Of a stretch of 64,000 bases of DNA, positions 1 to 11,405 are shown in pieces (positions within the stretch are counted from its first letter, which is position 1; each line of letters starts with the position of its first letter). The stretch is from positions 2,523,298-2,587,297 of the forward strand of contig JALPQD010000205.1 in NCBI GenBank assembly GCA_023101885.1, read 5' to 3'. The notes under the pieces were generated by a model, which was not told where the DNA came from, searched no databases, and worked only from the letters and a program-made list of their open reading frames with translations. This DNA comes from Typhlomys cinereus (lineage: Eukaryota > Chordata > Mammalia > Rodentia > Platacanthomyidae). A program made the position numbers and the translations under genes.

Positions 1-800
1 AATTCTGAGCATAAATATTCACCAAATGAATTTACTTATGCTTGAAGGTTGCAAATTCTTTGAGAATACTGCAGTTAAAATCATTCTTATTGAGTTATGA
101 TTTCAGTGAATAACTATTGGAAGTACTCTTCAGACAAACCTTTCTCTACCTGTTTTCTTTTTTCTGTATTTTTTCTGTGCTTTTCCTATGCATATCTGTT
201 GTAAGTTAAAATAGAGGTATCTGTGATCTACATTGAAACAGGAATGGAAACAATGTCAGCTGATTTTCTGAAAAGCATTTTCTTACAATCAAGGAAAGTC
301 ATTTACCATGTTACTCTGATTTTATACATTCAACCGACCTTCAGTGATCCCCAGTCCTATTCATCCACACTGATACAGGATCCTCTGAATATCATGAACT
401 TCTAAGATATCAGTAGGAAAAGCTTTAAAATAGGGACATCTGAGCATGCAGTATAAGAACAGCTCAACAGAAGCACTTCTATAATCAAAGCCAGATGTTC
501 ATTACTATTATATGATATATTTAGAATATCTATTCTAAGAACATTTGTAAATTCAACAAAAGCTGTCAGTTCGATATGTGAATGGATGGGCTTATTTACT
601 TACATATACAGGTATGGGATTTGTGGATGTATTTCCAAAACAACAAAATTTATTTAGTACTTTTTTCTATTTTCATGCTTAAATGTGGGCACATGTATAC
701 ATGTTTGTGCATGTGTAGGCATATATTTTTGGCAGTTATATGTGGATCTGACTGCAAGTATATGACGAATTCCCAGACTGATATACAGAATCATCCTTGA
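1..800. other. Unique intergenic DNA, no gene seen
   Basis: A+T-rich sequence with short open frames only (60-72 codons) and no recognisable protein, repeat or RNA. The frames have no codon pattern or homology that I can support. Confidence 0.5.
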
Positions 801-804
801 TTAC

Positions 805-1005
805 TCTTCTTTTGAGGTAGGGTCTCCAAGCAACACAAAACTGGTGAGGAGGGTTAGTGCTCTGAAGATTCCAAAGCTCCTTCTTCCAGGCTGCAATTAC
901 CCCGCGCCCACCTGGAATTTTATATAGGATATAGAAATCAGAAACTCCAGTCCTCTTGCTTGTGTAGCAATTGCTCCAACCAATGGACCATCTTCCTGGC
1001 CCTTA
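805..1005 (-). mobile_element. Composite rodent SINE, B1-like part plus B2-like tRNA end, degraded
   Basis: Read on the plus strand, the element opens with TTTTGAGGTAGGGTCTCC near 813. This is the antisense of a B1 tail and closely resembles the start of dipodoid-type B1 copies. From about 940 it ends in antisense B2-type tRNA-head sequence (CAGTCCTCTTGCTTGTG, then GACCATCTTCCTGGCCC). A B1-like half fused to a tRNA-like half is the arrangement of the B4 class, but chance adjacency of two SINEs is also possible. Both halves are strongly diverged. It is not expected to be transcribed. Confidence 0.5.
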
Positions 1006-1904
1006 GTTGGTATACTCTAAAAATGACTATTGAATAAATTTGTATGGTTCTATATTTTGTTATCAGTTTTATGATTTTATCCTAGTTTTGTATTTTTTTT
1101 ACATGGCATGGTGTGGTTTTGGAGTACCCTAGTTTATTAAGATAAATCAAGACTTGGTTGTTTGTATTTCCAAAAGAAACTCATTTTATACCGTTCTCAA
1201 TATTCCTAGATTATTCTTGTTTACTTGCTTTTTAACTGTACAGATATTTGTTTACAAGACACTGTGCAGCAAAAGGCTGTAGAGATTAAGAATTCACACT
1301 CTGCTCATATCTCACTGTGTAGAGAAGCCATATATTACTCAGGAACTGAAATTGTGGATATGTTTGCTACAAGCCTTAGGATTCAATTTTTTCCTTCCAC
1401 TCCGGGCTTCTAGTCATGGCTAAATAACTACACCTATAAATACACTTGCAAAGTATTCATCACATTTCAGCATTTAGTAGGATTGCTGGTGGATAGCTCA
1501 ATGTAAGGAGTAACACACTGTCTTGATATCACACTGTAAGTATATTGTAAGCAGTGAATTTCTAAATCTGTTCCCTCAAGTGCAACATGTGTAACAGGAA
1601 TTTAAACAGGTTGGATTATTTATTGAATCCAAGAATATTCCTACTGTAACCTTTAGAAGCAAATATTATAAACACTAAGCATAAAATGTGGACTAGCAAA
1701 AAGATACTTGTTTAAATAACAGGATTTGGTTACTTTCTAGTTCCAAACCACCCTGAATTGACTTGTGAAGTTGTTCCTTGAAGAGATAAATATTGAACTA
1801 ATGAAATAAATAAAGATGTCTCCCTTCATTAACATGGTTAGCTATCACTGAATCTATTGATGGCTTGCAAAAAAAAAAAAAAAGCAAGGCAAAGGTTAAT
1901 GTTT

Positions 1905-2198
1905 TAAGGAAATCCATCTTCAGTTGTTGTCATACACCACAGTTCCTCAGGATGGTAGAATTTGTGACTAACACCAGGTCATTGCTCTGAAACATGAGGT
2001 AATACTGTTAGCTCTGCTGGTCCTCTGACCTTTGAACTCAGGCTGACTTATTTCTTGCTTGTTCAACTTGCTTGTAGCATATTCTTGGCTCATAGCTGTG
2101 TGAGCCAATTTTCAGAGTGAATCACTATAAAAATAGACACATAGTAGAAGGTAGATGGATGAATAGAGATAAGAAAGAAAGATAGTTGGTAGATAGAT

Positions 2199-2261
<63 letters not shown>

Positions 2262-2320
2262 GGCATATATTCTGTTCATCTGGAGAACTCTAATACAAAT
2301 GGTATTTCTCCTTATCATAT
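1905..2320. repeat. Old medium-reiterated repeat, family not assigned
   Basis: The segment has the order TTTGAACTCAGGCTGA (near 2031), TGTGAGCCAATTTTCA (near 2098), a tetranucleotide run, then TCTGGAGAACTCTAAT (near 2278). The same order of blocks occurs in a mammalian interspersed repeat that I recognise but cannot name with certainty. The tetranucleotide run lies where that family carries a short tandem repeat. No coding potential is seen. A Dfam search of this interval would settle the family. Confidence 0.35.
2189..2262. repeat. (TAGA)n microsatellite
   Basis: The run is about 62 bp of uninterrupted TAGA/GATA units (from about 2199) with two imperfect units on its left. Its antisense reading gives only a low-complexity YLSI-type repeat and is not a gene. 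A pure tetranucleotide tract of this length is likely to vary between individuals. Confidence 0.95.
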
Positions 2321-2511
2321 CTGTGTCTTCACACTTAAAGTATTCTTTGTATATGGCAAAAGAGTTGGCTCATGTTTTATCAATGCATTATGACAAACAG
2401 GATTTTGCTCTGAAAGTTTAGCATATTTTCATACAATTAATCATTGGTAAAAGAAAGTGTACAGCTTTATCTTTCTATTCATTTCTTCTGTTAAAATATG
2501 TTATTCATTTA

Positions 2512-2735
2512 TCGTGTGTGTATATGTGTGTGTGCGTGCGTGTGTGTGCGTGTGTGTACCAGAGGGCACTGTGTGTCCCTGTGGAGGACAAAGGGTGACT
2601 TCAGGAATCATCCTGGACTGCTTCTACCTTCCTTCTTATTTCACTCTGGAATCTCCGAAGCTCTGCCCACCATGATCAGAAGTGTAGGCTACTACCATTT
2701 CTGCCTGGTGCTCTATTCACTTTCTGTGTACACGA
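2512..2735 (-). mobile_element. B2-like SINE, minus strand, lacking its tRNA head
   Basis: A TG-rich stretch (2515-2556) is followed by the family core in antisense: an AGGGCACTGTGTGTCC block, GGAATCATCCTGGACTGCTT and CATTTCTGCCTGG. The core matches the copies at 46.1, 49.9 and 50.7 kb. The tRNA-derived head seen in complete copies is missing at the right edge, so the element is 5'-truncated. The TG tract is the CA tail of the SINE read in reverse. Confidence 0.75.
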
Positions 2736-3354
2736 ATCTTTTGTATTCCTCTGTTTCTCCATTGCTAAGGTTGCTTGTACAGGTATTTTGATGTATTGTC
2801 ATTACCATTCTACTGTATTACTTTTACGTATATAGTTTGCTTTTTTGAATCAAAGTTTTAGCTAGGACATAGAATGAGTTTCATTGTGACATTTTTCACA
2901 CAAACTTATTGAATCTGCTGCTTTTTGATCCCACTACTGCATCCACTGTCCACCCCCTTGCTGGTGTGCTTCGTCCACTCACATAAACTGTCTGCTTTCA
3001 TTCATTCATGGATGGATGAATGGATAGATACATACATAACAGGTAGATTGATTGATAAACATGATAGATTTGATGAATAGAGTCTTCATATGAGAGAAAA
3101 TATATTTTATAAGTATGACTTATTGTACTTAATGTCCATTTCCCCATTTTCTTCAAATTAACTAACTTTATTGTATTTTATGAAAATTAACTTTGATTTT
3201 GCATAGGACTACATGAGTAGCAAGGCAGATTTTAATTCTTTGCCAAAATAAATACCGTGGCACTGAACATAGATGTACAAGAATTTTCATGGTGTGCTCT
3301 TTTAGAATCCTTTGACTAGTTACTCAGGAGTTGTACAGTTGGGTGTAGTTCTTG

Positions 3355-3590
3355 CTCACCACTTGTTTTAGGCTGAGTCTCTTGTTTGCCACTGTTTCCA
3401 CCAGGCTACTAGGCCAGGAGCTTCCAGGGATTCTTCTGTCTCTGTCTCCCATGTTGCCACAGGAGCTTGGGGATTACAGACATATGCTATTGCTTCCAAC
3501 TTCATGTGGGTTCTGGAGGTTGGAACTCAAGCCACACTTACAGAGTAAGCATTTTACTCACTGGGCCACTACCCACCTGGTTTTTCTTCT
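3355..3590 (-). mobile_element. B3-like SINE, minus strand, inserted in the old L1
   Basis: Antisense B3/B2-type blocks appear in order: GGGATTCTTCTGTCTCTGTC, GGGGATTACAGACATATG, then ATGTGGGTTCTGGAGGTTGGAACTCAAG, and finally a tRNA-head relic, GCATTTTACTCACTGGGCCAC. L1 ORF2 sequence resumes on both sides, so the SINE arrived after the L1. An open frame of 80 codons crosses it and has no significance. Confidence 0.7.
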
Positions 3591-6002
3591 GTGAGAAGGC
3601 ATCATATTGATTTCCATATTGGCTTCTCCAGTTTTCACTCACACCAGCAATGAGCAAGAGTTCTTGCTTCCCCACATTCCGCATTACCAGTACTGTCACT
3701 TTTATTCTTTATAATATCCATTCTGACTGGAGTGAAATAGGATCTCGACACAATTTTAATTTGTGTGTTCCTGATGCCTGAGTGTATTGAATTTCTTTTC
3801 AAATATTCATGGCCATTTGTATCTTTCTTTGAAGACTACTTGTGGATTTGATGGTTTATAACTTTTCAATTTTTAGAGTTCCTTATAAATTCTAGGTATC
3901 AATTATCATATGTATAGCTGTCAAAGTCTATAGGTTCTCTTTACCAACTCTTTTTGTTGGCTGTGAATAATTTTGCTACTTCGTGTAATACCATTTGACA
4001 ATTCTGAAATTATTTACTGCACTATTGTACTTTTAAGTCCTTGACAATGACTGGGTCTTAGGGTGTACCCTTCATGTATTCCCTTGAGAGTTTCATCATT
4101 TCAGGTCTTACATTAAGATCTTCGATCTACTTTTAAATAATTTTTGTGCAAATTACAGAAACAGAAATGTATTTTGATTTTTCTACATGTAAATATCTAA
4201 GTTTCCTAGCACCATTTTTGTAGTTTTTTTCAATGAATATTTATGATGCATTCATCAAAATCAAGTGACCATACAGCTGAGCATTTGTGGGTCCTATCTT
4301 CTCCAATGTGTCTGTTTTTCTACCAGTAAAATGTCATCATATGTTTTATAGTAATTATACATATTTATAAATGGTATTTTAATTCATGAATACTTAGGTA
4401 ATAATCAAATCAGAGTAACTAATTTATCCATCACTTCAAACTCTTCATACTTGTCATGATGGGTAAATTAAAAATATTTTCCCTTGCTATTTTGACATGA
4501 ATGCATTATTGTTTACTCTACCATGTCATTGTAGATTTAGAGAAAGGCTTTCTATATTTTACCTGTTAAGAGTTCTTTTAATATTCAATAATGATTGTAG
4601 ATTCACACACAATTCTAAGAAATTAGTGAGATCATATTTTGTCTGCAGGTAAATATGCTGTGTTTGATAGCATGTCTCTACAGTGTGATTTGAGCTTAGA
4701 TATTTAATATGTTGCAACTGTTTTTTCCACTTAGGATTCTTTTGGGTATCAGAATTCTTTTTTATTGTCTTATAAATTTCAGGATTTTTCTAGTTCTGCG
4801 AAAAATGCCATTTGAATTTTAACTGGATCTAGATATTGTCTTCAGTAATACAGCAATTTTCACAATATCAATTGAATCAATCCATGAACATAGGAGGTCT
4901 TTACATTTTCCAGTGCCTTTTTTAATTCTTTTGTCCATGTTTCAAGGTTTTCATTATGAAAGTCTTTGGCCTCCTTTGTTATATAAATTTGTAGATTTTA
5001 ATTATTTAGTATGCAGTTATTGTGAATGTATTTTTCCTTATTTCTTTTTCATGTTTATTACTGAAAAGATGGTAGATTTTAAAGTTGATTTTTATACCCT
5101 CCTAATTTTATGAAAGCATTTAACAAATCTTAAAGTTTTCTTGTGACATCTTCAAGAGTATTTTAACTATAGGATAATTTTATCTTCAAATAAGGAAATG
5201 CTGACTTCTCCCTTTCCTGTACATACGCCTTTTATTTCTTCTTGTCTTGTTTCTCTAGCTAAGAGAATAACAATGAAGAAAGTGGGTGCTCTCATCTCAT
5301 TCTACGTTTTATAGGAGAAAAACTGTTTTCCCTAATTTGGTACAATGCTGACTCATTCTGTTCAATTATGTTCGTTCCTTTTCTAATTGGATCAGGACTT
5401 TTATCTTGAAGGGATGTTAAAATTTGTTACATGCTTTATTTGCATCTATTGTTATGATCACATGATTTCTATGCATATGTATTTTATTGCATGAATTGCA
5501 TATACTGGAAGAAAATTAATGTGATCATGGGGTATGATCTTAATATGTTCTTAATTTTTATTTGCAAATATGTTATTAAAAATTTTTCATATATGTTCAC
5601 CAGAGAAATTGCTCTAAACTTTCCTTTTTTTCTTTTTTTTATTTTTGTTGTGTCTTTTTAAAGTTTCAATACCAATGTGATACTAGTTTTATAGAACGAG
5701 CTTGGCGGTATTGTTAACATTTCTATCATTTGGAATAATATGAAAAATATTGATGGTCTTCCTTAAAGGTTCAGTAGAATTTGGCAATGAATCCATACAT
5801 TCCTCAGTTTTCCTTTGTTGTGAGGCTCTTTATTGCTTTTTTCAACATTTTACTTGTTGGAATTATTTTTTTTCTTTTTAATTTAATTTTCATAATTTAT
5901 ATATCTCTAGTAACTTATCCATTTGTTTAGATTTTTCAGCCTTTTTGACATACAAATTTCAAAGCATTCCCTAATCAATCATCTTCTGGATTTCATTAGA
6001 AT

Positions 6003-6239
6003 GTTTTACAGACTGAAGAGATGGCTCAAGAGATGAGTCTGCATTGCAAGCAGAGGATCTGAGTTCAGATCTCGGATCCCAAGTAAAAACACTAGGCAGA
6101 AATGTCAGCAACCTGCACTTCTGGCTCTGAAAGGCAGAGTCTGGGAAATTCCAGAGCAAAGAAAAAAAGAGGTAGAACCAATGCAGATCATCCTTGTTCC
6201 CCACAGAGACATACATACTCTGATACATAAACACACACA

Positions 6240-6291
<52 letters not shown>

Positions 6292-6300
6292 TAAACAAAT
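6003..6300 (+). mobile_element. B2-like SINE, plus strand, nearly full length, inserted in the old L1
   Basis: It starts with a tRNA-like head (CTGAAGAGATGGCTCAAG) that carries A-box-like and B-box-like (GAGTTCAGATCTC near 6060) Pol III promoter segments. The shared core follows, then a CA run (6231-6289) and an A-rich end (AAATAAACAAATAAAAAATAG). L1 sequence flanks it on both sides. No clean target-site duplication was found. The cysteine/valine-rich open frames on the minus strand here are translations of the CA run and are not genes. Confidence 0.8.
6231..6289. repeat. (CA)n microsatellite in a SINE tail
   Basis: The CA run has a single interruption near 6245 and forms the 3' region of the plus-strand SINE that contains it. 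Confidence 0.95.
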
Positions 6301-7080
6301 AAAAAATAGAATTTATTGCAATACTCACTCTATGCATTTCTAATTTTATTAAATTGGGTCTTTGTCTTTCTCCTTTGGTAAATTTGGCAAGGTGTTTGCT
6401 GATCTTGCAAATGATTTTGAAAAAACATCAGTCGTTCTTTTTTTGTTTTTTTGCATTGTTCTTTTCATTTCCATTTCATTGATTTCTCCTCTAGTTTTTA
6501 CTTTTTTATACTATTCAGAGTTTGGGTTGTTTCCATTTTTCTAAGATATTGAGTTACATCATTAAATTTATTTCAGTGATTGTTAAAATGAGTATTCACA
6601 GCTATAGGTTTCCTTTAATATCTGCCTTTGCTGCTTCTCAAAGATTCTGTTCAGTCATGCTTTCATTGTCATTTCATTCTAAGATTTTTTTTAATGTCCT
6701 CGGCAACCCTTACAGAGACATTTAGGTCTCAAAGTATATACTTTGTGTGGTTTGTCTCACTATTGATTTCTGGTTTTATTCCTTTTTGATTTGCCAAGAT
6801 GTAAGAAATTATTTCAAGTCTTTTGTATGTGTAACTTTATTTTGCTGCCCAGAATGTGATCTATTTTGGACAGTTTCAGGGGCTGCTAGAACGACCTGTA
6901 TTCCATATGTGTTTGAAGGAAGAGTCTGTAGATGTCTATTAAATCCATTTGATGTATGGTGCAGTTTAACACAGAAGTCTTTTTGCTAAATTTTAGTTGT
7001 GATAACCTATCTATAGATAAAACAGGGGACAAAAGTAATCCACTATTAGTATAACAGTACCTAACTAATCTTTTCATCTA

Positions 7081-9405
7081 TTTTAGAGTTTGTTGAATTC
7101 CTACTTATTCCCTCTTTAACAGCTTGGTTGTGAATTTATAAGCAAAGATGTAGGAAAATGTGATAAGAAAATATTAAAGACACCTTTAAAATTAGTAATT
7201 GTATTCTACAGAAATTTAATTTAAAAATAGTTGCCATACGTAGTGTGATGTGGATAGTGACTTGGTGGCAGATATGTTAAGAGAGGGCATGAGGGGAGGC
7301 GCAACAGTAGCCTTTCTCTGTTGGTCAAATGTCACCAACCATCCTCTGAATGGCTGTTTTCCAGCTCAAAGTTTGTCTGTAAAGAGTTGTGGTCTCAGTC
7401 CCTGAAGCATGGGAGTTCATGAGTATAAAGGGATGTCCAGAAATGGCAAGCACTTAACACAGAGATTTTGAGTCTAATTTGTCAGATAAGGAAAACAATC
7501 CCCATAAATATCAATATTTTTTCCTAAAAGTTACAAGTCTGACCAATTAGAACTCATGCTGTATCATCACATGGTTTTCAATTATTTCCAGGAGATTTAA
7601 TTAAATTACATGATAATTCATACAAGAAATTTGAATGAGTCCTTGGGATTTGTTATAATAAAAGGTGTGAGACATGATAAATTTTGAATGTCTGCTACTT
7701 TAGGCAAGGTTTGAGAGATATTAAGCAGTTATACCAGCAACAAAGAGAAATGTTCTGCATCTTGTCATAGTCCTATGACTGACCCTCAGTAAAGCCCTAA
7801 CAGCTGCCCAGAAGGGAGTTCATCCTTTACTCTTGAGTAGTCAATATGGAATCTCCAGCCTACTTTAGCGAGCCTGTCCTTTTGTCTTTTGCAGAGGATG
7901 CTGGGGTAGGGTCATGGCTCCTTTTTTTCCTGAAGAAATTATTTAATTCTCTTACTTATTTTCACATGCCAAGTAAGGAAGTAGGATGAGTATTTCAAAT
8001 CTGCTAAGAATAGAAATATTTCCCTTTAAATATTTTTCTTTGATATTGCTATGATGACTCAGGGTTATTCTGCTTGTTTGGGAAGTTTTTAAATGATATA
8101 AAACCTGATGTAAGGCCTAGCACAATGATTACAGGAAAGAGGAGAGCAAGCAACTTCATTCTGTGCTACTAGTCAGAGGCCATGATGAAACATAAGAAAA
8201 GGTCAAGAACTCAAGTCCAGTACGATGTTCAATCATCTTGTCAACCATTGCTAATTCAGCTCTTCCTATGACTAAGCCCTGTACTTGACACAAGGGCTAT
8301 AGTTGCAAATGAGCCAGTTTGTTGAATAGCAATTACTCAGTGCCTCTAATAGTCACTCTTCTCTCTATGTCATTAGCTTATTGACAGGAACTTGTAGCCA
8401 TACACTTTAGGATGCAGAGTATTTTCATGTCTCTAGAATATTATTTTTTATAGAAAGAAAAATAGCACCAAAAGGGAGAAAATTTTAAACATGCCATGCC
8501 AGGAAATTGCCTTTAGACTGTGCTTGTTCATCTCCCGAAACCATGTGGTGATCATGAGTATAACTACAGAACAGTGGCCCAGGTCTTGATCCCAGACGTG
8601 TCATGAAGTGAGTGCTGCTCTTGTTAGTGTTTGTTAGCTGTCTACATCTAGAGACTGCGCTCATTGTGCAACTGTCAATTGCATAATGATTTTTAAACCT
8701 GTATCTAGTTCTTCTTTAAAATTTTACTTAAACTAATTGGCAAGGTCATGTATTTTGATCCTTGTAAGAGTTCAAAATAATATGATATATGAGATTTAAA
8801 TATTGAAAGAACTCTAAATGTGGTCTCATTCCTAATAATAGTTCTCCTACTATGGCTTCTCCAATGCATAGATTTGGGTCAAATAGACTTTAGGAAAGTA
8901 ATACTCAGGATCCTTGTAACACAGTAGTCCTATTACGCTTGCAACTTTCTGATAATGATCAAGCAGATGATTAAAAAGATTTTCACTTTACAGGAATTTT
9001 CATTTTTAACTGTGCTTGTTGTTGAGACATTTGACCAATGGGCTATTTTTGAAGTTCAAAAGTCGCTCTCATTCTAATGTAAAGCTGTTGTATGCTATGT
9101 CCAGATGGTACTACTACAACTACCCTCACTGCATTCATGTACCTGTACTTTGCCACTTTGTATCCTTAACTATACTTTTACAAAGTTTTGAGGATGGTAT
9201 AAGAGTATTATCCAAACTTAGTATATAAAGAAACAGGTTTAGAAAATTTATGGGACTTTATTTTATTAGCACAGCTAGTATTTCATTTTCCATGTGGAGA
9301 TGTCTGGCTAAAGTTCAGCTTTCTCGGCTGCCTTGCAACATAGAGATGACATGTATCACCATCGCCACATGGTAGACACAAGGGTCAAATCCTATAAAAT
9401 GATTT
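7081..9405. other. Unique intergenic DNA, no gene seen
   Basis: I see no repeat family, RNA gene or coding region that I can support. The open frames are at most 70 codons and isolated. Weak old-repeat similarity cannot be excluded by eye. Confidence 0.45.
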
Positions 9406-9421
9406 AAAATAGCATGTGAAC
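9406..9421. repeat. Left target-site duplication of an L1 insertion
   Basis: The 16 bases AAAATAGCATGTGAAC recur exactly at 10732-10747. They are preceded by TT, giving a TTAAAA context that matches the usual L1 endonuclease nick site. Confidence 0.9.
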
Positions 9422-9720
9422 TTTTGGGAATAACCCTCCATACACCAAAAATTCACCTCGATAGCACAAGCACAACGATGTTCGTAGCAGCACTGTTTAC
9501 AATAGCAAAGTCATGGAATCAACCCAAATGTCCAACAGTTGACGAGTGGATAAGGAAAATGTGGTACATTTATACAATGGAGTGCTACTCAGTCATCAAA
9601 AACGATGAATTAATGCAATTTGCTGGGAAATGGATGGAATTAGAAACAATTACATTGAGTGAAGTATCCCAGACACAGAAAATTAAGTGCCATATGTACT
9701 CCCTAATAGGTGGCTCCTAG
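9422..9720 (+). pseudogene. C-terminal end of LINE-1 ORF2 (truncated)
   Basis: This is the final 99 codons of an L1 ORF2 protein, open up to the TAG at 9718-9720. Visible family blocks are FVAALFTIAKSWNQPKCPT, VDEWIRKMWYIYTME and ending SLIGGS. In the family the full protein is an endonuclease plus reverse transcriptase of about 1,270 residues; only the far C-terminus is present. The frame start at 9424 is only the first ATG after the truncation and is not a true start. It has no function of its own. Confidence 0.92.
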
Positions 9721-10603
9721 TACCAAACCCACTTAGAGATTCTCAAAGATAAATCTCTGTAATACCTACAGTAAGTGCAAAGATTATGAACAGGAGGGAT
9801 GGAGAAGGAGGGCCACACCAGAAACAAGGAGAGAGGGCACCACGTTACAGCAGAGAAAATAGGCCTCCATTAAGGACTGCAAGTAAGTAATGAGACATCT
9901 GGTTAAGTTCACAGACTTTCCTTCCTGATCATTTGCAACTGATGGAGTATGATCTTACCAGAAGGGGAGGGCTTATAGTCTGGCAGATAGAAAGTAACCA
10001 TTTTGCAAATGGGTGATTGACCCTTCCCTCACCGCGGTTTCCTACTTTTATTACATCTACCTTTGAATATACTCTTATAACAAGACTCTAATTTAACAGG
10101 TTTTTATCTCTGGTCTGGGGGTGACATCCAATACCCATCAGGAAGAAGTTCAGGGCATTGCAGGAGCAGCAAAACTGAAAAAAAAAAATCAACAAACCAT
10201 AATCCAGAACATCAGAGACTGTATATCAACAACCTGGGCCAGGCTAATCTCTCCCCATCCAGAAGCTCAGGGAAATTTGCGGAAGAGGGGGCGGTAAGAT
10301 TGTAAGAGCACAAGGATGGGAGGAGTAATGATATGCAAGATACTCCACACAAGTTAGGGCCGAAGCAATCATAATAGGACTTTGCATGCCCTGCGCAATG
10401 TCCAACACATTATTGACCCCACAAATTCTAGCATGGGCTAAAGGCACTAGGATCCTTAGAGGCAAGGGATTGACAGCCACAGTAGTGTTCCTATGCTTAA
10501 GGGGAACACAGGAAAAGGTTCTGGAATATGCCCTTGGTTCCTTGAACCTCATTGGAGAGGAGGACCCAGAGGAGAGTTTGGCATGCACATTAATGGATGC
10601 ACT

Positions 10604-10678
10604 GGGAGATGGGGAGGGAGGGGAGGGAAAAGCGGAGCAGGAGGGGTGGGGTGAGGGGGTGGAGGGAGGGAGGGACCG
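10604..10678 (+). repeat. G-rich polypurine tract of the L1 3' UTR, G-quadruplex-prone
   Basis: The tract is a dense series of GGG and GGGG runs separated by one to four bases, including GGGGAGGGAGGGGAGGG near 10612. A G-rich 3'-UTR tract is a known conserved trait of mammalian L1. Homologous tracts lie near 38860-38985 and 48850-48960. C-rich forms occur on the plus strand near 13140-13250 and 13480-13570. Confidence 0.85.
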
Positions 10679-10731
10679 GTGTACCTGTTAAGTTTGTATG
10701 AGTGGAAATAATAATAATAAAAAAATTTTTA

Positions 10732-10747
10732 AAAATAGCATGTGAAC
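10732..10747. repeat. Right target-site duplication of the L1 insertion
   Basis: Exact copy of the 16 bases at 9406-9421, directly after the A-rich end of the element. Confidence 0.9.
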
Positions 10748-11234
10748 ATTATGTATTGAATAAATCCGACAAGAAAATAAACAGTCCATCAAGGAAAGAA
10801 TATAGACAAAAAGAGAAAAAAGCAGTTCCAATGATTAAAGTGCAGTCATCCAATGTTTATTCATTCCTTCAGCATGTGTGTATTGAGCATTCACTATGTG
10901 TCCAGCACTTGTCTAGACACTGAAAATGTGGTCGAGATCAAGATAATCTTCCTTTCTCTTGAATCTGAGGTTATATGGTTATAAGTAGTATAGCTGTAAC
11001 TGTAAACTGTAAACATTAAACAGTTCATTTGCCAACTGTGAATTTTTTTAATATTAAATAAATAGGATTTTTATAGTAACCAATGGAGGAGACAACTTTA
11101 ATAGTCAAAGATGATATCATCATAGGAAAAGGGACTTTTCCACATAAAATGTTTCCTTTCTAAAAAAGAGCAATGATGTAAGTAGTCTATAGAAAATGGT
11201 CACTATGTCTTACCCTTCCTCTCCTTTTTTAGCT

Positions 11235-11405
11235 CTTTGGCTTCACAATTATTTTGGGGGGTGAATAATACACCATGGTTTTAATCCATTCATTTATCAA
11301 TGAATATTTAAAATAGGGGATTTCTTTTGGTTTTTTTTAATTTTTTCCCATTGCTTGACTGTGATAAATAGTGTTACAATGAACTTGCAATCTAAAGCCT
11401 TAGAT
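11235..11405 (-). mobile_element. Old LINE-1 ORF2 3' fragment, minus strand
   Basis: The plus strand carries antisense ORF2-end phrases in the expected order: GAATAATACACCATGG, ATCCATTCATTTATCAATG and GTGATAAATAGTGTTACAATGAAC. Divergence is high and the edges are estimates. No open frame survives. Confidence 0.55.

Larger units (their letters stand above)
2860..7080 (-). mobile_element. Old LINE-1, minus strand, about 4 kb, ORF2 and part of the 3' UTR, decayed
   Basis: The plus strand reads as antisense L1. 3'-UTR-like sequence lies near 2900-3000. The C-terminal part of ORF2 follows at 3100-3900 (TTCACTCACACCAGCAATGAG near 3636). The reverse-transcriptase region spans about 4900-6750 (CAATCCATGAACATAGGAGGTC near 4879). 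The element ends near 7080 with TCCATTTGATGTATGG. At 5171-5190 the antisense codons of the catalytic FADD box read F-E-D-K, so the second catalytic aspartate is lost. Stops and frameshifts are everywhere. Two SINEs interrupt it (3355-3590 and 6003-6300) and are younger. The edges are approximate. Confidence 0.75.
9422..10731 (+). mobile_element. 5'-truncated LINE-1 with a perfect 16-bp target-site duplication
   Basis: The insertion carries the last 99 codons of ORF2 and about 1 kb of 3' UTR. It ends in an A-rich tail (GGAAATAATAATAATAAAAAAA). Flanking 16-bp direct repeats and a TTAAAA target show target-primed reverse transcription. It is young enough to keep an exact duplication, but it lacks a promoter, ORF1 and the reverse-transcriptase domain and cannot move by itself. 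Its 3' UTR matches those of the copies at 13.4, 38.1 and 48.1 kb. Confidence 0.92.

Noticed and set aside
2189..2262. Direct repeats as a CRISPR array
   Set aside because: Uniform tetranucleotide repeat without spacers, in a mammalian genome.
5971..6290. Minus-strand frames rich in VCVCVC
   Set aside because: They are translations of the CA tail of a SINE; the same happens at 12535, 46096, 50476, 50625 and 58306.
10244..10588. 114-codon minus-strand frame and the overlapping 101-codon plus frame
   Set aside because: Both lie in the L1 3' UTR, where the sense frame is not coding in this family.
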